Below are positions 6,086-9,663 of a stretch of 9,663 nucleotides of DNA, one piece after another. The position numbers and the translations under genes are program-made. Source of the DNA: Methanolinea sp. UBA477 (GTDB lineage Archaea; Halobacteriota; Methanomicrobia; Methanomicrobiales; Methanospirillaceae); NCBI GenBank assembly GCA_002509485.1, contig DAWO01000054.1, positions 1-9,663 of the forward strand, in the 5' to 3' direction. The number at the start of each line of letters is the position of its first letter. Position 1 is the first letter of the stretch. The notes beneath the pieces are model-generated. The model worked only from the letters and a program-made list of their open reading frames with translations, was not told where the DNA came from and did no database searches.

Positions 6086-6616
6086 TCACTTTTTCTCGGG
6101 AAAGAGATACTCGATCGTAACTCCGAGCGCCTCGACGAGTGCCTCCTGCCCCTTGAGGTAGTCATGCATTGCCCGGTAGAGCATGAACATCACGTCGTAC
6201 CCGTAGATATCCAGTGCTTCCCTTGGCGTAATCTCGTTCTGGTAGGAATCAACGATGAATCCGTCCGAGCTGTACATGACCTCGTAAAAGGTGCCATCTT
6301 CCGAAAGAGCACAGAACTGGTCGTCGACCTTCTTCTCGTTATCGTCGGGTCTGAACTCGATGGGATCGGCCTTGCCAAGGATTATCATCTTCTTCTGGGT
6401 GAACAGGGTATCATAGAGTTCCCCCTTGCTGTCGATCTTTCCCTTCTCCAGCATATTGAGACCGACTTTCTCGATGATCTCTTTCGTCGACTCCGCCATC
6501 CTGGAGAGCAGGGCGGCATCGTTCTCCAGTACCTCTTCAGAGAAAGTGCCTTTTTTCTCCTTTAATACATCGATTTTCTCGAGGATCTTCCGAAAACCGG
6601 TTTCTATTTCATCCAT
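6086..6616 (-). CDS. Acidic cytoplasmic protein of unknown function, coiled-coil N-terminal half
   Basis: I do not recognise this 176-residue protein. It starts MDEIETGFRKILEKIDVLKEKK. The first 65 or so residues are charged and helix-prone with a heptad-like spacing of hydrophobics, suggesting a coiled coil or helical bundle. A mixed alpha/beta part follows, with MIILGKADPIEFRP, FCALSEDGTFYEVMYSSDG and FIVDSYQNEITPREALDIYG. The C terminus is helical (MFMLYRAMHDYLKGQEALVEAL) and ends in a strand plus a lysine tail. There is no signal peptide, membrane segment or cysteine pair. The ATG has GGGAG about nine bases upstream (minus strand, near 6626-6630). Codon use and composition match the neighbours, so it looks native. 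It lies downstream of the methylthiotransferase gene on the same strand, but a 178-bp gap with its own TATA-like element suggests separate transcription. Confidence 0.82.
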   Translation of the reverse strand: MDEIETGFRKILEKIDVLKEKKGTFSEEVLENDAALLSRMAESTKEIIEKVGLNMLEKGKIDSKGELYDTLFTQKKMIILGKADPIEFRPDDNEKKVDDQFCALSEDGTFYEVMYSSDGFIVDSYQNEITPREALDIYGYDVMFMLYRAMHDYLKGQEALVEALGVTIEYLFPEKK

Positions 6617-6794
6617 ATCTTTTCACTCCCTCGCTATGAGTGTAAATGGATATGCAAGCTCCATAATCTTTCCGCCCAACGGTCAGATTTGCTGTATAAA
6701 CCACATATTGCGATATATTAAACACGGAGAGAGGGATCCGTTGCCATCAGAAGATACACGAAGTAGTTCCGGGAAAAATCAACAGGAAGAGGTT
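6617..6794 (-). promoter_or_regulatory. Spacer with probable promoter for the 6086-6616 gene
   Basis: This 178-bp stretch holds no gene that I can support. On minus, GATTTTT (T5 at 6780-6776) comes just after the methylthiotransferase stop and may end that transcript. Two AT-rich elements follow: TTAATATATCG (6721-6711) and GTTTATAC (6701-6694). The second would give a transcript start near 6672 and a leader of about 56 bases before the GGGAG ribosome site. The assignments rest on composition and spacing. Confidence 0.35.
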
Positions 6795-8057
6795 TTAGCA
6801 GAGTGATCCGAGAAGATAGTACATCCTGTCCTCGAGGATAACCGCATGCCCCTCGTATCCTATCGGAAGATCTTTTTGAATGACCACGTTGTGGTACGCA
6901 GGAGTGCGGGAGATGACGGATCCGTCTTTGACCTTTTCGGTAACGAGTATCCTCATCTTCTCTCCGATGAAGCGGGCGTTTATCCCGCGGTAGATCGCCT
7001 CTGCATGCCGCAGGAGCGCCCTCGAACGATCTTTTTTTATGGCATCCAGGGTATCCCGACTGCCTGCCATGCGGGTGTGGGGACGTCGTGAATACCGGGT
7101 TATGTTGACTTTGTTCGGTTTTAACCGGGTGACGAGGTCGACAGATTCCTCGAACTGGGAATCTGTCTCGCCCGGAAATCCCACGATGATATCGGTGGCG
7201 AAGAAGATCTCCGGATACTTCGCCCTGAATGAATCGACGATCCGGACCGCGTCGCCCACGGTATACTTCCTTCCCATCGCGTTCAGTACCTCGTCCGATC
7301 CGGACTGGATCGGGATGTGAATGAAACGGAAGATCCCCGGAGAGGCAAAGGCCCGGATCACGGGCTTTCGTATTGGCAGGAGCGTGGACGGGTTCATCAT
7401 TCCGGTACGGATGCAGAACCTCCCGGGTATCTGTCCGAGAGCGACAATAAGGTCGGAGAGATTCATCCCGATATCGTATCCCCACGCGCTCACGTCCTGG
7501 CCGGTCAACTGCAGCTCCTTTGCACCTGCATCGACCATCGTTTCTGCCTCCGCCAGGATCCCGGGAACGGAAACACTCTTCAACCGCCCTCGTGCCTTCC
7601 TGGTGATGCAATACGTGCATGACCCGAGGCACCCGCTTGCAACCTGGAGTATCCCCACTCCGCAGGGCTCCACGGTCCCAACGCGCCTGTAGTGTTCCCT
7701 GATCTCCTCAGGCCGGATAATCCGTGGAGAACAGACGCGAAAGATCTCGTCATGCTGGACAATCGGCATACACCCGGTTACGTACAGCTCCTTCTCTCTC
7801 AGGCTGGAGAGCACCCGCAACATTCGCCTTTCCGTGGATCCGACCACGGTACATGTGTTCACGACCACCGCTTCCGCCTCTCCGGGCGTATCGACCAATC
7901 TGCATCCCTGTGCCTTCAGGATCTCCTTCAGCTTGAGGCTGTCTCCCGAGTTGTACGTGCAACCAAACGTCATCACGTGCACGGTTCGGTTCAGGAGCCC
8001 GTCAAGAGCTGAAGCGATTGGCCGCATCCGGGGTGTACCGTCATCTTCCGGGTGCAT
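6795..8057 (-). CDS. tRNA t6A37 methylthiotransferase (e-MtaB type, radical SAM)
   Basis: The product has the full MiaB/MtaB layout in 420 residues. The N-terminal MTTase domain supplies three cluster cysteines: C33 in TFGCTYN, C69 in NTCTV and C96 in TGCMP. The radical-SAM motif CLGSCTYC follows, with C143, C147 and C150. Further family segments are TGQDVSAWG, IPIQSGSDEVL and DIIVGFPGET. The last 60 residues form a TRAM domain (from about INARFIGEKMRILV). TFGCTYN and a C-terminal TRAM domain place it with the archaeal/eukaryotic e-MtaB branch, which adds methylthio to t6A at tRNA position 37 (ms2t6A). I leave the symbol blank because mtaB already names a methanol methyltransferase in methanogens. 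The frame is open to an ATG at 8162, but those residues lack family character. ATG at 8057 has a TATA-like ATTATTAGGATATA about 25 bases upstream and would be near-leaderless. ATG at 8027 is a third option. Confidence 0.93.
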   Translation of the reverse strand: MHPEDDGTPRMRPIASALDGLLNRTVHVMTFGCTYNSGDSLKLKEILKAQGCRLVDTPGEAEAVVVNTCTVVGSTERRMLRVLSSLREKELYVTGCMPIVQHDEIFRVCSPRIIRPEEIREHYRRVGTVEPCGVGILQVASGCLGSCTYCITRKARGRLKSVSVPGILAEAETMVDAGAKELQLTGQDVSAWGYDIGMNLSDLIVALGQIPGRFCIRTGMMNPSTLLPIRKPVIRAFASPGIFRFIHIPIQSGSDEVLNAMGRKYTVGDAVRIVDSFRAKYPEIFFATDIIVGFPGETDSQFEESVDLVTRLKPNKVNITRYSRRPHTRMAGSRDTLDAIKKDRSRALLRHAEAIYRGINARFIGEKMRILVTEKVKDGSVISRTPAYHNVVIQKDLPIGYEGHAVILEDRMYYLLGSLC

Positions 8058-8177
8058 CTTTTCACATGCTATGGGACGGTATATCCTAATAATCCCTGCC
8101 AAACCGACACCTTGCACCACAATCACCTGATTGCCAGAGAAGATCGTCGAGAAACGACGCATTTTTTCCCGGAATGA

Positions 8178-8190
8178 AAATGCTTAACCA
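8178..8190 (+). promoter_or_regulatory. Probable nadX promoter
   Basis: AAATGCTTAACCA is centred about 29 bases upstream of the nadX start at 8214, and no Shine-Dalgarno sequence precedes that ATG. Together these suggest a leaderless nadXA transcript, a common arrangement in archaea. The core TTAA is symmetric, so it could also act leftwards, where it would fit the longer reading of the methylthiotransferase from 8162. Confidence 0.4.
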
Positions 8191-8213
8191 GTGGTATCGT
8201 CTATCTGATAGTG

Positions 8214-8972
8214 ATGGTACGGATCGGGCTGCTCGGCTGCGGGAATATCGGCCATATCATCGGGCAATACAGGGAAAATATCGAGATAATTGCCCTTTAT
8301 GACAGGGTCTTCCAGAAAGCCGATGATATGGCTATCACATGCGGGGGCATTGCCTGCAGAGAGTTTGAGCGGTTCATCAAAGAGGATTTCGATTACGTTG
8401 TGGAGGCTGCATCGGTCAAGGCCGTCAGGCTCTTTGGAAAACAGGTCTTGTTGAATGGAAAACATCTCATCGTTCTCAGTGTTGGAGCCTTCTCCGATCC
8501 AGCATTCAGGGACTGCCTGACCGAGACCGCCAGGGCGGCAAACAGAAAGATCTACATACCGAGTGGAGCTATAACCGGGCTGGATAATCTGAAAGTCGGC
8601 CGGATCAGTCCTATCCACAAGCTGCTCCTCAGAACGACCAAGAATCCCGTATCCCTGGGAATTCACTGCGATGAACGGAGACTCATCTTCCAGGGCAAAG
8701 CAAACGAATGCATCAAGGAATTCCCGAGAAATGTCAACGTATCTGTCGCTCTCAGCCTTGCGACGGGCAGGGAGGCGGATGTGGAACTGTACGCGGATCC
8801 TGGTGTCGACCGGAACGTACACGAGATCTTCTGTGAAGGAGATTTCGGAGAGATATACATCAAAATAAACAATGTCCAGAGTCCCAAGAACCCTGCCACA
8901 AGCTACCTTGCGGCACTCTCCATCCTCACGCTTCTCAAAAACCTTGACAACCCCCTGGTGGTGGGTACATGA
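8214..8972 (+). CDS. nadX: L-aspartate dehydrogenase
   Basis: The 252-residue protein opens with a Rossmann dinucleotide site, IGLLGCGNIG (GxGxxG at residues 8-13). YVVEAASVKAV and VLSVGAFSD fit the AspDH fold, SGAITGLDNL (117-126) is a family signature, and DPGVDRNVHEI places the predicted catalytic histidine at 203. NadX oxidises aspartate to iminoaspartate with NAD(P)+, replacing the oxygen- or fumarate-dependent NadB, and passes the unstable product to NadA. The length is typical. A GTG at 8211 directly before the ATG gives one extra residue; I take the ATG at 8214. The stop overlaps the nadA start as ATGA, which implies translational coupling and fits direct handover of iminoaspartate. 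Confidence 0.94.
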   Translation: MVRIGLLGCGNIGHIIGQYRENIEIIALYDRVFQKADDMAITCGGIACREFERFIKEDFDYVVEAASVKAVRLFGKQVLLNGKHLIVLSVGAFSDPAFRDCLTETARAANRKIYIPSGAITGLDNLKVGRISPIHKLLLRTTKNPVSLGIHCDERRLIFQGKANECIKEFPRNVNVSVALSLATGREADVELYADPGVDRNVHEIFCEGDFGEIYIKINNVQSPKNPATSYLAALSILTLLKNLDNPLVVGT

Positions 8973-9663
8973 ATCGAAAGGTCACCATCGACGCACTCAA
9001 AAAGCAGAGAGATGCGGTAATTCTCGCCCATAACTACCAGTTGCCCGAAATTCAGGACGTCGCGGATTTTGTGGGGGACAGCCTGGAACTTTCCATACAG
9101 GCAAAAGAGACCGACGCACACACGATTGTCTTCTGCGGGGTGGATTTCATGGCTGAAACGGCAAAGATACTCTGTCCCGAAAAGACGGTCCTTCTGCCTG
9201 TCAAAGATGCGACCTGCCCTCTGGCGAACTATCTCGACGCTGAGACGATACTGAAGGCAAAAGAGATGCACCCCGGTGCACCTGTTGTCCTGTACATCAA
9301 CAGCACCGCCGAGTCGAAGGCGTATGCCGATGTCGTGTGCACCTCGGCGAATGCGGTGAAAGTCGTGCGGTCGCTTTCCTCCGATGAAGTGATTGTCGGG
9401 CCCGATGCAAACCTTGCGGCCTTCATCCAGGACCAGCTTCCCGGAAAAAAGATCGTTCCCGTGCCCCCTGAAGGGCACTGCTACGTCCATGATTTCTTCA
9501 CGGAACAGGATGTCCGGGAAGCCAGGAGAAGAGGCGGCATGATCATCTGCCACCCTGAATGCCGCCCGGGGATCCAGAAGATCTCGGATATCATTGCGTC
9601 CACGGGAGGCATGGTCAGTGCCGCCCCGCAGGCTGAAGTCTGGAACATCTTCACCGAGAAGGG
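8969..9663 (+). CDS. nadA: Quinolinate synthase (3' part beyond the window)
   Basis: The window holds the first 231 codons of a protein that is usually about 300 residues. AHNYQLPEIQDVADFVGDSLEL (from residue 20) contains the substrate-binding HNY (21-23). FCGVDFMAETAKILCP and DATCPLANYL carry the first cluster cysteine (C83). YINSTAESKAYADVVCTSANAV gives Y109 and N111. GHCYVHDFF carries the second cluster cysteine (C171), and ICHPECRPG carries the conserved HPE. The third [4Fe-4S] ligand should lie beyond the window. NadA condenses iminoaspartate with dihydroxyacetone phosphate to quinolinate, the precursor of NAD. The ATG at 8969 overlaps the nadX stop by four bases, with GGTGGTGGG just upstream serving as ribosome site. 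The cluster makes the enzyme oxygen-sensitive, in keeping with an anaerobe. Confidence 0.96.
   Translation, partial: MNRKVTIDALKKQRDAVILAHNYQLPEIQDVADFVGDSLELSIQAKETDAHTIVFCGVDFMAETAKILCPEKTVLLPVKDATCPLANYLDAETILKAKEMHPGAPVVLYINSTAESKAYADVVCTSANAVKVVRSLSSDEVIVGPDANLAAFIQDQLPGKKIVPVPPEGHCYVHDFFTEQDVREARRRGGMIICHPECRPGIQKISDIIASTGGMVSAAPQAEVWNIFTEK

Noticed and set aside
6718..7632. 304-codon frame on minus inside the methylthiotransferase gene
   Set aside because: It is a shifted frame of a confidently identified gene; the product is rich in arginine, histidine and proline and has no recognisable motif.
1..9663. CRISPR array, insertion sequence, integrase, toxin-antitoxin or defence island
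   Set aside because: No spaced direct repeats, transposase or integrase motifs, terminal inverted repeats or effector domains were found; the lone methyltransferase has no restriction partner nearby.

Overview
The window looks like part of a chromosome of a methanogenic euryarchaeon, most likely of the order Methanomicrobiales. The evidence is a Cbf5/TruB-type pseudouridine synthase with a PUA domain, the e-MtaB form of tRNA methylthiotransferase, an indolepyruvate:ferredoxin oxidoreductase (IorAB), an aspartate dehydrogenase plus quinolinate synthase route to NAD, tRNAs without encoded CCA, TATA/BRE-like promoter elements about 25 bp upstream of likely transcript starts, and moderately high GC. 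The order-level placement is an inference.

Layout. Positions 1-221 (minus) hold the N-terminal part of a TctA-like membrane protein. It diverges from hemD (270-974, plus), which overlaps truB/cbf5 (971-1864) by four bases. A tRNA-Ser(GGA) follows at 1956-2039, then a 217-bp spacer with a T-rich hairpin that can end transcription from both sides. On the minus strand, iorA (5360-3591), iorB (3594-3004) and a beta-class DNA adenine/cytosine-N4 methyltransferase (3000-2257) form one tightly packed operon. A short divergent promoter region separates iorA from tRNA-Ile(GAT) at 5482-5555, which is followed after 35 bp by a small two-helix membrane protein gene (5591-6052). That gene converges on an unrecognised 176-residue acidic protein gene (6616-6086, minus). 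Next are a radical-SAM tRNA t6A37 methylthiotransferase (8057-6795, minus) and, divergent from it, nadX-nadA (8214 to the window end, plus), again joined by an ATGA overlap.

How the genes fit together. HemD serves the tetrapyrrole pathway (siroheme, cobamides, F430). TruB/Cbf5, the two tRNAs and the methylthiotransferase belong to translation and RNA modification. IorAB oxidises aryl pyruvates to aryl-acetyl-CoA, or runs in reverse for aromatic amino acid synthesis from aryl acids. NadX and NadA convert aspartate to quinolinate without oxygen. These are mostly household genes. I see no CRISPR array, insertion sequence, integrase, toxin-antitoxin pair or recognisable defence cluster. The points most worth a second look are the solitary DNA methyltransferase translationally packed behind iorAB, the near absence of CTAG from the window (one copy, inside tRNA-Ser), and two uncharacterised small proteins between 5591 and 6616. 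I found no convincing new multi-gene system.
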